Source: Lawsonella clevelandensis
GTDB lineage: Bacteria; Actinomycetota; Actinomycetes; Mycobacteriales; Mycobacteriaceae
DNA length: 64,000 bases
Assembly: GCF_003241315.1 (NCBI RefSeq)
Contig: NZ_QFOZ01000011.1
Coordinates: 25,201 to 89,200 of the forward strand
Direction: 5' to 3'
Position numbers and translations under genes: made by a program. Shown piece after piece: positions 52,840-61,687 of this stretch (position 1 is the first letter of the stretch; each line of letters opens with the position of its first letter). The notes beneath the pieces were generated by a model that was not told the origin of the DNA, made no database searches, and saw only the letters and a program-made list of their open reading frames with translations.

Positions 52840-53685
52840 CTATGGCAAAAGACCCCGCGAAGCTGGCCGTTTCGGATCCAAACACCATTGCGACCATCCT
52901 CCCATGTAGAGAGAAGCACCAGGTAAACCAGCTACTTCAAGCGCAGCAATAGTGTGGGTAGCAAGGTTACCGGAACCGCAATACACAGCCACTTCAGAGC
53001 CAGTTGTAATACCCAGTGCCTCGAATCGATCCAAAAGACTTTCAAAGTCCAAGAACTGGTGATTCGGCCCATAATTTCCGTATGTTGGAAGATTATAGGC
53101 ACCCGGGATGTGTCCCAGTCGAGCATCGTTATATTCAAAATGCCCCTGGTAGCGACGCTCAGAACGAGCGTCCAACAAAATACCGTGCTGCGGCCACTCC
53201 GCTACTTCTTCAACATCAACAGTGGGCATGCACGGCTCATCAGAAACCTTAAAATTACCGTCCAGCGGAATAATGCCTGGCCCCGTCAACGTCGGCATAC
53301 CAGCGTGTTCCCACCGCTGCAGCCCCCCATCAAGGAAGAAAACATCTTTCACACCGGCATTGCGAAGGATCCACCATACGCGAGCCGCGGAGGTACCTTC
53401 TACAGAGTCGTACACCACTACATAGGAGTCCTTATCGATACCCCACCGACGGGTGAGCTCTTGGACTTTTTCTTTAGTGGGGAAAGGACGACGGCCTCGC
53501 GCCGGATTATGTGCACCAGTAAGATCCTGTTCCAGATCTACATAGATGGCATTGGGAATGTGGTGTTCTAGGTAGTGGTCATAACCACCAAGGTGATCGC
53601 GATACCATCGCACATCCAGGATCACTGGTGCTCGATTAGAGTCAATACGCGCCATCAACCACTGCGGGTTTACGAGGATACTCAT
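52840..53685 (-). CDS. sseA: Thiosulfate/3-mercaptopyruvate sulfurtransferase (rhodanese)
   Basis: 281 residues with two rhodanese domains. The N-terminal one carries ILDVRWYRDHLGGYD, the C-terminal one the catalytic loop VAVYCGSGNLATH with nucleophilic Cys. Transfers sulfane sulfur to cyanide or thiols. Single leftward gene next to the acidic protein, the same neighbourhood as in other Mycobacteriales. Confidence 0.92.
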   Translation of the reverse strand: MSILVNPQWLMARIDSNRAPVILDVRWYRDHLGGYDHYLEHHIPNAIYVDLEQDLTGAHNPARGRRPFPTKEKVQELTRRWGIDKDSYVVVYDSVEGTSAARVWWILRNAGVKDVFFLDGGLQRWEHAGMPTLTGPGIIPLDGNFKVSDEPCMPTVDVEEVAEWPQHGILLDARSERRYQGHFEYNDARLGHIPGAYNLPTYGNYGPNHQFLDFESLLDRFEALGITTGSEVAVYCGSGNLATHTIAALEVAGLPGASLYMGGWSQWCLDPKRPASRGLLP

Positions 53686-53929
53686 ACATCTATCCTACTA
53701 ATCACCAGATTTTTATTCACCTTCTTCACCATGACACGAGACGGAAAATCCCTCCCACTCCCCACCCGGCAGGACCAAACATGACGGCATCAAATACCCA
53801 GTAAATGGACACTAGTTATACATACCCACTCACTACTGTTAGAATTGGTAATTTGACAGTTAAATGGTTTTAGCCATCCCTCCCCAGATACGAGAATGCA
53901 TACGAAACGGCATACGAAACGGAGAGTCC

Positions 53930-54850
53930 ATGAAATTCTCGTCAGGAATTAAAGCAGTTGCTGGCGCAGTCGCAGCCTCTCTTCTTCTCGTGACAGCACA
54001 CCCTGCCCAGGCAGACCCTGTAACTACCCCTTACACAAGGGATATCAACACCATTGCAGAACAGACCACTGCCTACGTAGAAAATAATCACCTTATCCCC
54101 GATAAGGACGCTCTACAGCGTAAAGCTGCCACAGCAGAGGCCACCATTGCTGACATTCGCGACGGCGGCAACACCCTAGTCCTTGGAAAAGGCCACTTCT
54201 TACGACACGGCGACAAGCTCGCCATCATCGGTGAATCCGGTGCTACCGTCACCAACACACCACTCCAAGCATTGCTCGGAAACACTGTGGTAGACCTTAA
54301 CGTCATCGTGAAAGAAGGCGGACGGGCTGCCACATTTTTCCCCGTCTCCAAGCCCGTTCACTCCACCAATGCCTACGCACTACAGAAAGACGACAAGGGT
54401 GGAATGATCGGCTACGGTACCCGCCAACGCGATTTCTATAACGCTTGGGGGAAATACCTTAACCGTATTGAGGTAGAAAACTACTCCGCAGTTATTGTCA
54501 GTAGCGCCTACGGCGGCTATATTGGCACAAAGTGCGGCTGGGCTATTGGTTTCCTCTCCGCCGCACTAGTAGCGACGAACATGAACCTTTTCGCCAAACT
54601 CGTACCGAGCCCTATCGCGAAAACTCTTATCTACCTCTCTGTTATTCCAGTTGCTATAGCCGTCTACCACGCGGTAGGAATTCCAGCGTCAGCACTTGGT
54701 AAAGTCGCAGGTTCACACTTGAGCACCATAGCTATTGGTTTCCTCTCCTCCAATCCGGAAACCCGCGATCTCGCACTGCAAGCTCTTAGCGCAGCCCTGG
54801 GACTCGTCTTCCTATGGTGGCTACCGCCCTCAGCCACAGCAAACAAATAA
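53930..54850 (+). CDS. Exported protein of unknown function
   Basis: 306 residues. Signal peptide to about residue 30 (AHPAQADPV). The mature part has a region with KLAIIGESGATVTNTP and ends in two or three long hydrophobic segments (about 205-230, 235-255, 285-300), so it is probably membrane-attached. I recognise no family. Start 53930 chosen because the signal peptide begins MKFSSGIKAVAG and AACGGAGAG precedes it. A direct repeat atacgaaacggc lies just upstream. Confidence 0.7.
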   Translation: MKFSSGIKAVAGAVAASLLLVTAHPAQADPVTTPYTRDINTIAEQTTAYVENNHLIPDKDALQRKAATAEATIADIRDGGNTLVLGKGHFLRHGDKLAIIGESGATVTNTPLQALLGNTVVDLNVIVKEGGRAATFFPVSKPVHSTNAYALQKDDKGGMIGYGTRQRDFYNAWGKYLNRIEVENYSAVIVSSAYGGYIGTKCGWAIGFLSAALVATNMNLFAKLVPSPIAKTLIYLSVIPVAIAVYHAVGIPASALGKVAGSHLSTIAIGFLSSNPETRDLALQALSAALGLVFLWWLPPSATANK

Positions 54851-54930
54851 GGTAGCGACTACATAGAGTCAGTGCACGTGTAACGCGCTTACTGCTCACA
54901 CGTTGACTCCATAACTCATAACTACACAGA

Positions 54931-54970
54931 AGAAGGGGTCGCCGTTGTATCTGCAACGGCGACCTCTTCT
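54931..54970. terminator. Terminator between unknown exported gene and clpB
   Basis: 17-bp inverted repeat agaaggggtcgccgttg (54931-54947) / caacggcgacctcttct (54954-54970), one wobble pair, between convergent genes. Confidence 0.85.
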
Positions 54971-55011
54971 CTTAAAAGCACGTCCTGTGCTTATGCACTC
55001 TTGTTCAGGAC

Positions 55012-57597
55012 TTACTGCGTGGGCTTTACCGTGCGCTGGCCAGTGATCTGCAGACTCTCCTTATCCGGGGCGACGGTCACATGCACAATGTCACCATCGA
55101 AGATCTCCCCTGCCAGCAATTCTTTAGCAAGAGCATCACCAATAGACTGCTGAATAAGACGACGCAGAGGGCGCGCACCGTAGGCAGGCTCATAGCCTCG
55201 TTCGGCCAGCCAGGTGCGGGCGTCATCATCCACGTCAAGGGTAAGACGACGCGCGGACAAACGCTGCGATAGCTCACGCAACTGAATATCCACAATGCCC
55301 TTCAACTGCTCCGGTTGTAGCGGCGAGAAGATAATAATGTCATCCAAGCGGTTGACGAACTCCGGTTTGAAGTTCATCTTTACTGCCTGCATAATCTCCT
55401 CATTTGTGCCACCCGCGCCCAGGTTAGAGGTGAGGATAAGGACGGTATTGCGGAAGTCCACGGTGCGGCCTTGCCCGTCAGTGAGACGTCCCTCATCCAG
55501 TACCTGCAGTAGTACGTCGAAAACATCCGGGTGCGCCTTTTCTACCTCGTCAAAAAGAATGACGGAGTAGGGGCGGCGGCGGATAGCTTCCGTCAGCTGA
55601 CCGCCGGATTCGTAGCCGACGTATCCCGGAGGGGCACCGATAAGGCGCGCCACCGAGTGCTTCTCCCCGTATTCGGACATGTCGATGCGAGTGATCGCGT
55701 GCTTGTCATCGAAGAGGAACTGCGCCAATGCTTTCGCAAGCTCAGTTTTACCAACACCGGTGGGGCCTAGGAAGAGGAAGGAACCCAGCGGACGGTTGGG
55801 GTCTGCGACGCCTGCCCGAGCCCGGCGCACAGCGTCGGAGACGGCCTTCACGGCGTCTTCTTGCCCAACTACGTTGTGGGCGAGTTCTTCTTCCATGCGG
55901 AGGAGTTTTTGTCCTTCGCTTTCCAGCATGCGGCCGGCGGGAATACCGGTCCAGGCTTCCACAACTTCTGCGACATCGTCGGGGCCTACTTCTTCTTTCA
56001 GCATCATCTGCGAGTATTCGCTGGTGGATGCTTGGGAGCTTTCCGCTTCGGCGAGTTTCTTTTCCGCTTCGGGGATACGCCCGTAGCGTAGTTCGGCGGC
56101 TTTGCCGAGGTCGCCGTCTCGTTCGGCGCGTTCAGCCTGTCCACGGAGTTGTTCCAGGGTTTCCTTGAGGTCGCGGACGGCGTCGATGGCGTTCTTCTCG
56201 TTTTGCCAGCGGGAGGTTAGCTGGGCGAGTTTTTCGCGTTCATCAGCGAGTTCCTTGCGGAGAGTGGCGAGTCGTTCGCGGGAGGCGGCGTCCTCTTCTT
56301 TCTCCAGCGCCAGTTCTTCCACTTCCAGCCGGCAGACGATGCGCTGGGCGGTGTCGATTTCCTCGGGTGAGGAGTCGATTTCCATGCGCATGCGGGAGGC
56401 GGCCTCATCCATCAGGTCGATGGCTTTATCGGGGAGGAAGCGGTTAGTGATGTAGCGGTCGGACAGTGTTGCGGCAGCTACCAGCGCGGAGTCCTTAATG
56501 CGGACACCGTGGTGCACTTCGTAGCGTTCCTTTAGCCCACGCAGGATACCGATGGTGTCTTCGACGGTTGGTTCGCCCACGTAGACTTGCTGGAAGCGGC
56601 GTTCCAGGGCGGCATCTTTTTCAATGTATTTGCGGTACTCGTCCAAGGTGGTGGCGCCGACGAGGCGGAGCTCACCGCGTGCCAGCATCGGTTTGATGAG
56701 GTTGCCGGCATCCATTCCGGAGTCGCCGGTGGCGCCTGCCCCGACAATGGTGTGGATTTCGTCGATGAAGGTAACAATCTCGCCGTTGGCGTCTTTGATT
56801 TCTTGGAGGACGCTCTTTAAGCGTTCCTCGAATTCGCCGCGGTATTTAGCGCCGGCGATCATGGATCCTAGGTCGAGGGCGATAAGTTTCTTACCGCGCA
56901 ACGATTCTGGTACGTCGCCGGAGACAATGCGGCGAGCGAGCCCTTCCACAATGGCGGTTTTACCAACGCCCGGTTCACCAATGAGAACGGGGTTGTTTTT
57001 GGTGCGGCGGCTGAGAACCTGTACGACACGGCGGATTTCGGCATCGCGCCCAATGACGGGGTCAATTTTTCCTTCGCGGGCACGCGCAGTGAGGTCCGTG
57101 GAGTACTTTTCAAGAGCCTGGTAAGTATCCTCCGGATTTTCAGAGGTGATGCGTCCGGAACCGCGTACTGCGGTAAAGGCGGCCTTGAGGTTTTCGGGAG
57201 TGGCTCCCAAAGATTGCATGGCGGCGGCCACTGGGTGACGACCGGTAGCGAGCCCCACCATGAGGTGTTCGGTGGAGGTGTATTCGTCACCCATGGAGCT
57301 GGCGAGCTCTTGGGCGGTATTAATAACGGTAAGCCCGTCGCGGGACAGGTTGGGGTTAGCAAGCCCTCCACCGCTGGCGGCGGGGAGATTCTCGACAAGG
57401 GAGTGAGCTTGTTGGAGTAATGCTCCGGGGTCTACTCCTGCGCTGCGGAGTAGTGGGCCAGCTATGCCGTCTTCTTGTTCGAGGAGCGCGACAAGGAGGT
57501 GTGCGGGTTCAACACTGGGGTTGCCTTTGGCTGCGGCGGATTGGAGGGCAGCGGAGATAGCCTCTTGTGATTTAGTGGTGAAGTTTTGAGTGCTCAT
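55012..57597 (-). CDS. clpB: ClpB disaggregase
   Basis: 861 residues. Hexameric AAA+ chaperone that works with DnaK/DnaJ/GrpE to dissolve aggregates. N-terminal Clp_N repeat domain, first Walker A GEPGVGKTAIVEGLA with its Walker B VTFIDEIH, a coiled-coil middle domain (about 405-525), second Walker A GPTGVGKTELAKALA, and C-terminal sensor GARPLRRLI. A HAIR-type operator lies about 120 bp upstream. Confidence 0.97.
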   Translation of the reverse strand: MSTQNFTTKSQEAISAALQSAAAKGNPSVEPAHLLVALLEQEDGIAGPLLRSAGVDPGALLQQAHSLVENLPAASGGGLANPNLSRDGLTVINTAQELASSMGDEYTSTEHLMVGLATGRHPVAAAMQSLGATPENLKAAFTAVRGSGRITSENPEDTYQALEKYSTDLTARAREGKIDPVIGRDAEIRRVVQVLSRRTKNNPVLIGEPGVGKTAIVEGLARRIVSGDVPESLRGKKLIALDLGSMIAGAKYRGEFEERLKSVLQEIKDANGEIVTFIDEIHTIVGAGATGDSGMDAGNLIKPMLARGELRLVGATTLDEYRKYIEKDAALERRFQQVYVGEPTVEDTIGILRGLKERYEVHHGVRIKDSALVAAATLSDRYITNRFLPDKAIDLMDEAASRMRMEIDSSPEEIDTAQRIVCRLEVEELALEKEEDAASRERLATLRKELADEREKLAQLTSRWQNEKNAIDAVRDLKETLEQLRGQAERAERDGDLGKAAELRYGRIPEAEKKLAEAESSQASTSEYSQMMLKEEVGPDDVAEVVEAWTGIPAGRMLESEGQKLLRMEEELAHNVVGQEDAVKAVSDAVRRARAGVADPNRPLGSFLFLGPTGVGKTELAKALAQFLFDDKHAITRIDMSEYGEKHSVARLIGAPPGYVGYESGGQLTEAIRRRPYSVILFDEVEKAHPDVFDVLLQVLDEGRLTDGQGRTVDFRNTVLILTSNLGAGGTNEEIMQAVKMNFKPEFVNRLDDIIIFSPLQPEQLKGIVDIQLRELSQRLSARRLTLDVDDDARTWLAERGYEPAYGARPLRRLIQQSIGDALAKELLAGEIFDGDIVHVTVAPDKESLQITGQRTVKPTQ

Positions 57598-57917
57598 AAT
57601 CTATTCTCTCTTTTATTTCGACGGCGTGTAAAGGGTCAAAAAATTTTTTTAAATATGGTTTGTCCTGCATGTTTGATGTCATATAAACGACTAGTTAACA
57701 CGCTAGTTAATACTAAGTTGAGTCTATATGACTCATGTTTATTTTCACTGTAGCAAAGTTGAGTCCTTTTAGCTAAGGATTTTTTGCAAAAAGGCTTGTT
57801 TTTTTTGTCACACTAAACGCTATGATGGGCACATATAGGCACACACGTATAAGCACACAGACATACGCCCTCATCATCCCCGCCCTCTATCCACAATGGA
57901 CCTGGAAGGACACGCCA
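57598..57917. other. Divergent AT-rich regulatory region, clpB / flavohemoprotein-like gene
   Basis: About 320 bp without a supportable gene. Contains the HAIR-type operator listed below and a further isolated half-site (gttgagt, 57758-57764). Confidence 0.55.
57717..57737. promoter_or_regulatory. HAIR-type HspR operator upstream of clpB
   Basis: GTTGAGT-N7-ACTCATG, 12 of 14 half-site positions as in the HAIR consensus CTTGAGT-N7-ACTCAAG, about 120 bp before clpB. Confidence 0.75.
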
Positions 57918-59159
57918 ATGAGCCGCCACCGCGACCATGCACCACAAGCATCGGGCCGGCATTTGCGCGCTTCAGAAAACTCCCCCGTCAACAACACCTA
58001 CCCCACCTACTACACCGTCCTCGGGCCCGCCATCACACTGCTCCGCGAGCACCCCGAAGACTTCATGCGACACTTCCTTGCCGCCGCCCTCACCTACGAC
58101 TTCCACTTCCACACATTCTTCCCCTCCGTCAACGACCATCACGCCAGTCGCTACACCCACGCTCTCCGCTACATTCTGGAAGCACTGGATCAATCCACCA
58201 ACGATCCTGACTGCCTTGACGACGTTATAGACTTCCTCTCCCAACTTGGGTGCGACCAGCGAAAATACCAACTTACAGCCGAGCAATATCAGTCCCTCGC
58301 CGCAGCCCTACGAGACACCTTCGCACTCCTCCTCCCCTACCAGTGGAGCACTGAACTCAACGATGCTCTACTGACATCGTTTGAACACGCCATCAACGTC
58401 ATGCAAAGTGCCGCCGCGACGAAAACAACTCCCCCCGTCTACACGGGCACCGTCATGGAAGTCCTCCGCTTCACCCGCGACATCGCCATCGTTCGTCTAC
58501 AGGCAAACCCTGCTATTGATTACCTCCCCGGACAATACCTCTCCGTCACTACCCCACAATGCCCCGGCACATGGCGTTATCTTTCTCCAGCTATCCCTGC
58601 CAACAGTGACGGATACATTGAATTCCACATCCGTGCAGTTGACCACGGCTACTTCAGCAACCAGATTGTGCACAACACACACCCCGGCGACCAGTGGACA
58701 CTCTCCAACCCCCACGGCAACCTTCACATTTCTGGAGAACGCCCCGTCTGCATGATCGCCCGCGACATGGCACTAGCACCCATGCGGTGCATTCTGCTGG
58801 ATATGGTGCAGGACAGTGGACACCACCCACTAGTCGACATTTACTACAGCACTCACTATCCAGGGGAGCTTATTGACGCCGCTACCCTCGCTAATCTGCA
58901 AGCCGCGAACCCCTGGCTTATTGCCCACATTTGCGCAGACGAAAAAACCGACCCCTGGTGGCTTCACAATGCCCCCGAGCTTCCCCCGAATCTTCTTCTC
59001 CGCCACGGTAATCCGCTAGAAATAGCGTTAGCTGACGGCTGTATTCACGATCGTGAAATCCTTGTAGGTGGCAGCCCCCAAATAGTGCAGCAGGCCATGG
59101 AGAATCTGCCCCGCCTCGGAGTATCCCGGGCAGATATCCACCATGACCCACTGGACTAG
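57918..59159 (+). CDS. Flavohemoprotein-like protein with degenerate haem and NAD motifs
   Basis: 413 residues with a globin-like N-terminus, an FAD-binding barrel (RYLSPAIPANSDGYIEFHI) and a ferredoxin-reductase-type C-terminus. Normal flavohemoglobins detoxify nitric oxide. The globin stretch LGCDQRKYQLTAEQYQSL has Gln114 where homologues have a His (DHRK), the putative proximal haem ligand. The nucleotide motif GGTGLAP reads ARDMALAP. Electron transfer from NAD(P)H and haem binding may thus be lost. Start at 57918 (GGAAGGA upstream). Corresponds in place to M. tuberculosis Rv0385. Confidence 0.75.
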   Translation: MSRHRDHAPQASGRHLRASENSPVNNTYPTYYTVLGPAITLLREHPEDFMRHFLAAALTYDFHFHTFFPSVNDHHASRYTHALRYILEALDQSTNDPDCLDDVIDFLSQLGCDQRKYQLTAEQYQSLAAALRDTFALLLPYQWSTELNDALLTSFEHAINVMQSAAATKTTPPVYTGTVMEVLRFTRDIAIVRLQANPAIDYLPGQYLSVTTPQCPGTWRYLSPAIPANSDGYIEFHIRAVDHGYFSNQIVHNTHPGDQWTLSNPHGNLHISGERPVCMIARDMALAPMRCILLDMVQDSGHHPLVDIYYSTHYPGELIDAATLANLQAANPWLIAHICADEKTDPWWLHNAPELPPNLLLRHGNPLEIALADGCIHDREILVGGSPQIVQQAMENLPRLGVSRADIHHDPLD

Positions 59160-59182
59160 CATTAGCTAGCCTATTGTTTGTA

Positions 59183-59572
59183 TTACTGTCCGCGCTGGCG
59201 CACTTCCGGAGTCCACACGACAACAGCCTGGCTACGCGGAACATGCACAAGCGCCCGCGAATTCCGTTGTTGCTTGCGTACCAGGTCGAGAGTATTTTCC
59301 AGCTGCTCAACTTCTTCTTCTAGCTCGTTAACGCGCTGCGTTAACTCCAGAATGCGCTTAATCCCGGCAAGGTTAACGCCTTCGTCTTGGCTGAGGTGCT
59401 GGATTTCTCGCAGCAGTTCCACATCTTCATCGGAGTAGCGGCGTCCACCGCCTTGTGCACGCGCCGGCGTCACCAGGCCAAGCCTGTCATACTGTCGCAG
59501 AGTTTGTGCATGCATACCAGCAAGTTCTGCAGCTACCGAAATAACAAAGAAGTGTTCCTCTCGATTACTCAT
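59183..59572 (-). CDS. hspR: HspR heat-shock repressor (MerR family)
   Basis: 129 residues. MerR-type winged helix (FFVISVAAELAGMHAQTLRQY and GGGRRYSDEDVELL), then a coiled coil (VNELEEEVEQLENTLDLV). In actinobacteria HspR with DnaK represses dnaK, dnaJ and clpB by binding HAIR inverted repeats. The ATG at 59572 overlaps the dnaJ stop as ATGA, so the two are translationally coupled. Confidence 0.96.
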   Translation of the reverse strand: MSNREEHFFVISVAAELAGMHAQTLRQYDRLGLVTPARAQGGGRRYSDEDVELLREIQHLSQDEGVNLAGIKRILELTQRVNELEEEVEQLENTLDLVRKQQRNSRALVHVPRSQAVVVWTPEVRQRGQ

Positions 59573-60804
59573 TGCGCACCTGCCCATCCAGCTCGCGGGT
59601 GGAATCCGGAGCTTTTTTCAGCTTGCTCATAGTCTTTCAATGCTTTCACCGCAGCATCATTCAAGGTGGTGGGAACCTGCAGTTTCAAGGTGGCAAGGAG
59701 ATCTCCCGCTGCACCATGCGCAGGTTTAATACCGCGTCCACGCACACGCATCACCTGATCTGGCTCGCTCCCTGCCGGAATACGAATAGACACAGTTCCA
59801 CTAAGTGTGGGAACAGTGACGGTAGTTCCCAGCGTCAATTCTGCAAACGATACTGGCACGTTCACCAGCAGGTTATTTCCATCCTGCTGGAATACCTCAT
59901 CCGGGGTAACAGTGATTTTTACCAGCAAATCCCCTGGAGGAGCACCGCGCAGTCCAGCTTCACCTTTCCCTTTAAGACGAATCTTCTGACCATTTTTAAC
60001 ACCTGCCGGTACACGTACTTTAAGCGTACGAGTCCGGGTAACAACTCCAGTACCACCGCATTCGGGGCAGGGGTCATCGATAATAGTGCCAGTACCACCG
60101 CAGGTACTACAGGGTTGTGCGAACTCAAACGAGCCCTGCGCAGAACGACGATAACCCGAACCATTGCAGTCTGGGCACGTACGGGGGGCAGTTCCCGGGC
60201 GTGCACCGGAACCGTGGCAGGTAGGGCATGCGGTCTTAGAGGTAATGCGGATGGGGACAGTGGCACCCTTGGCGGCGTCCCGGAAGCTAATAGTGATGGC
60301 GGTACTAATATCGGCACCGCCGGTAGGTTGCTGGGCTGCTTCCTGTCGGCGTCCACCACCACGGCGTTGATTGAAAAGTCCACCTAAAATGTCGCCGAGG
60401 CCACCGCCAGCACTGCCTTGAGAACCGGCGCCAAAAATATCGCCGAGGTCACCAAGGTTGAACCCCTCCGTGCTATATGTGAAGTTTTGTCCACCACCCG
60501 GGGCGAATCCTCGTGCGAATCCGCCAGGTGATCCAAAACCTCCCCGTCCTGCTTGCCCCCCGAACCCGGAGGACATCATGGCGCGGAGTTCATCGTATTC
60601 TTTACGTTCTTTTGGATCGGAGAGAACAGCGTTCGCTTCGCTAACACGCTTGAAGCGTTCCTCCGCAGCTTTATCTCCGGGGTTGGCGTCGGGATGGAGA
60701 CTACGGGCGAGTTTACGGTACGCCTTTTTAATCTCCTCTTGAGTAGCGTCTTTGCTGACGCCGAGTTCCTTATAGAAGTCTTTATCAGCCCATTCTCGCT
60801 GCAT
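59569..60804 (-). CDS. dnaJ: DnaJ co-chaperone
   Basis: 411 residues. J domain with HPD in RKLARSLHPDANPGDKA, a Gly/Phe-rich linker (about 75-135), four zinc-finger CxxCxGxG repeats (CPTCHGSG, CPDCNGSG, CSTCGGTG, CPECGGTG) and the C-terminal substrate domain. Stimulates DnaK ATPase. Separated from grpE by 230 bp and an own HAIR operator, so it starts a separate dnaJ-hspR transcript. Confidence 0.97.
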   Translation of the reverse strand: MQREWADKDFYKELGVSKDATQEEIKKAYRKLARSLHPDANPGDKAAEERFKRVSEANAVLSDPKERKEYDELRAMMSSGFGGQAGRGGFGSPGGFARGFAPGGGQNFTYSTEGFNLGDLGDIFGAGSQGSAGGGLGDILGGLFNQRRGGGRRQEAAQQPTGGADISTAITISFRDAAKGATVPIRITSKTACPTCHGSGARPGTAPRTCPDCNGSGYRRSAQGSFEFAQPCSTCGGTGTIIDDPCPECGGTGVVTRTRTLKVRVPAGVKNGQKIRLKGKGEAGLRGAPPGDLLVKITVTPDEVFQQDGNNLLVNVPVSFAELTLGTTVTVPTLSGTVSIRIPAGSEPDQVMRVRGRGIKPAHGAAGDLLATLKLQVPTTLNDAAVKALKDYEQAEKSSGFHPRAGWAGAQ

Positions 60805-60854
60805 GGCGTCTCCTCCTCTCTAAGCTAAAACTCTATTATTCATACTAACTAACA

Positions 60855-60873
60855 TTGAGTCTAAACTACTCAA
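60855..60873. promoter_or_regulatory. HAIR-type HspR operator upstream of dnaJ-hspR
   Basis: TTGAGT-N7-ACTCAA (60855-60860, spacer 60861-60867, 60868-60873), core identical to the HAIR consensus, about 50 bp before dnaJ. Confidence 0.8.
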
Positions 60874-60936
60874 CTTTAACTGTCTGTACTATATCTTTAA
60901 CTATCTAATTTGATATACCCACATAACGCTGTAGCC

Positions 60937-60988
60937 ACATAATGTAGTGGCGGCCCCCCTGAGGAAAGCCGCCACTACGTTGTTATGT
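60937..60988 (-). terminator. Terminator downstream of grpE
   Basis: Stem gtagtggcggc (60944-60954) / gccgccactac (60968-60978), extended by outer acataa/ttatgt. Ends the dnaK-grpE transcript before dnaJ. Confidence 0.85.
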
Positions 60989-61035
60989 ACTTACTGTGTG
61001 TATCACTCTGTGTATCTACTGTGGAGTAGCCTGTG

Positions 61036-61666
61036 CTAACTCTTCTCGCTATCTGCTGTTGCTGAATCACCACTATTGGTGGTGTCTGCGGATGAGTCAG
61101 TGGACTTTTCCGCAGTGCTAGCAGTGCCGTCAGCACCGTCAGAGTCATGGGCAGCTGAGGCATCCGAGCCTTCGTCCCCGCGGACGATCACCATGGCTTC
61201 GCGGAGGACACGATCGCCCAAGTTGAAGCCTTTCCGGAGGACAGTACTCAGTACCTTTTCGCCGTCGCCACCCTCATCTTGGATGGCGGAGTGGCGGTTC
61301 GCGTCGAATGGTTCGCCGACTTCGCCGAACTGGGTAACGCCCTGTCCTTTGAGAATGTCATTGAACTTGTCGGTGAAGGCCTTGAGAGGACTGCCGTCGG
61401 TAATGTCTCCGTGCTGGCGGGCTCGCTCAACATTGTCAGCGAGTGTGAGCATGGAAGATACAACACCAACTTTGCCGCTCTCGCGGGCGGTACCGATTTC
61501 ACGTTCGACACGCTTCCGGTAGTTAGCAAATTCAGCTGTGACACGCTGCAGGTCTTCGGTAAGTTCTTGTACCTTCGCCAGCAGTTTGTCTTCTACAGTG
61601 AGGTCCTCGTCTTCTGCGTGGGCGGCTTGGCCGGCAGTGTCAGAGGTTCTGAGATGCGTCCGTCAT
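61036..61666 (-). CDS. grpE: GrpE nucleotide exchange factor; start in a different frame
   Basis: GrpE releases ADP from DnaK. The domain is clear: coiled coil LAKVQELTEDLQRVTAEFAN, then YRKRVEREIG, SMLTLADNVERARQHGD and the C-terminal beta part GDRVLREAMVIV. Frame problem: this frame is open upstream to a TGA at 61665-61663 but contains no ATG, GTG or TTG before the ATG at 61452, which would remove the coiled coil and start mid-domain. The ATG at 61666 (AAGGA 9 nt upstream, 21 nt after the dnaK stop) is in another frame and reads eight codons to CTC TGA. A +1 shift at that point continues as DTAGQAAHAEDEDLTVEDKL in the GrpE frame, giving a normal length of about 209 residues. A Ser/Thr/Asp-rich tail ends the protein. 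Without recoding the canonical ORF is 61036-61452. Confidence 0.85.
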
Positions 61667-61687
61667 GTCTATCAATCCTTACGTGCC

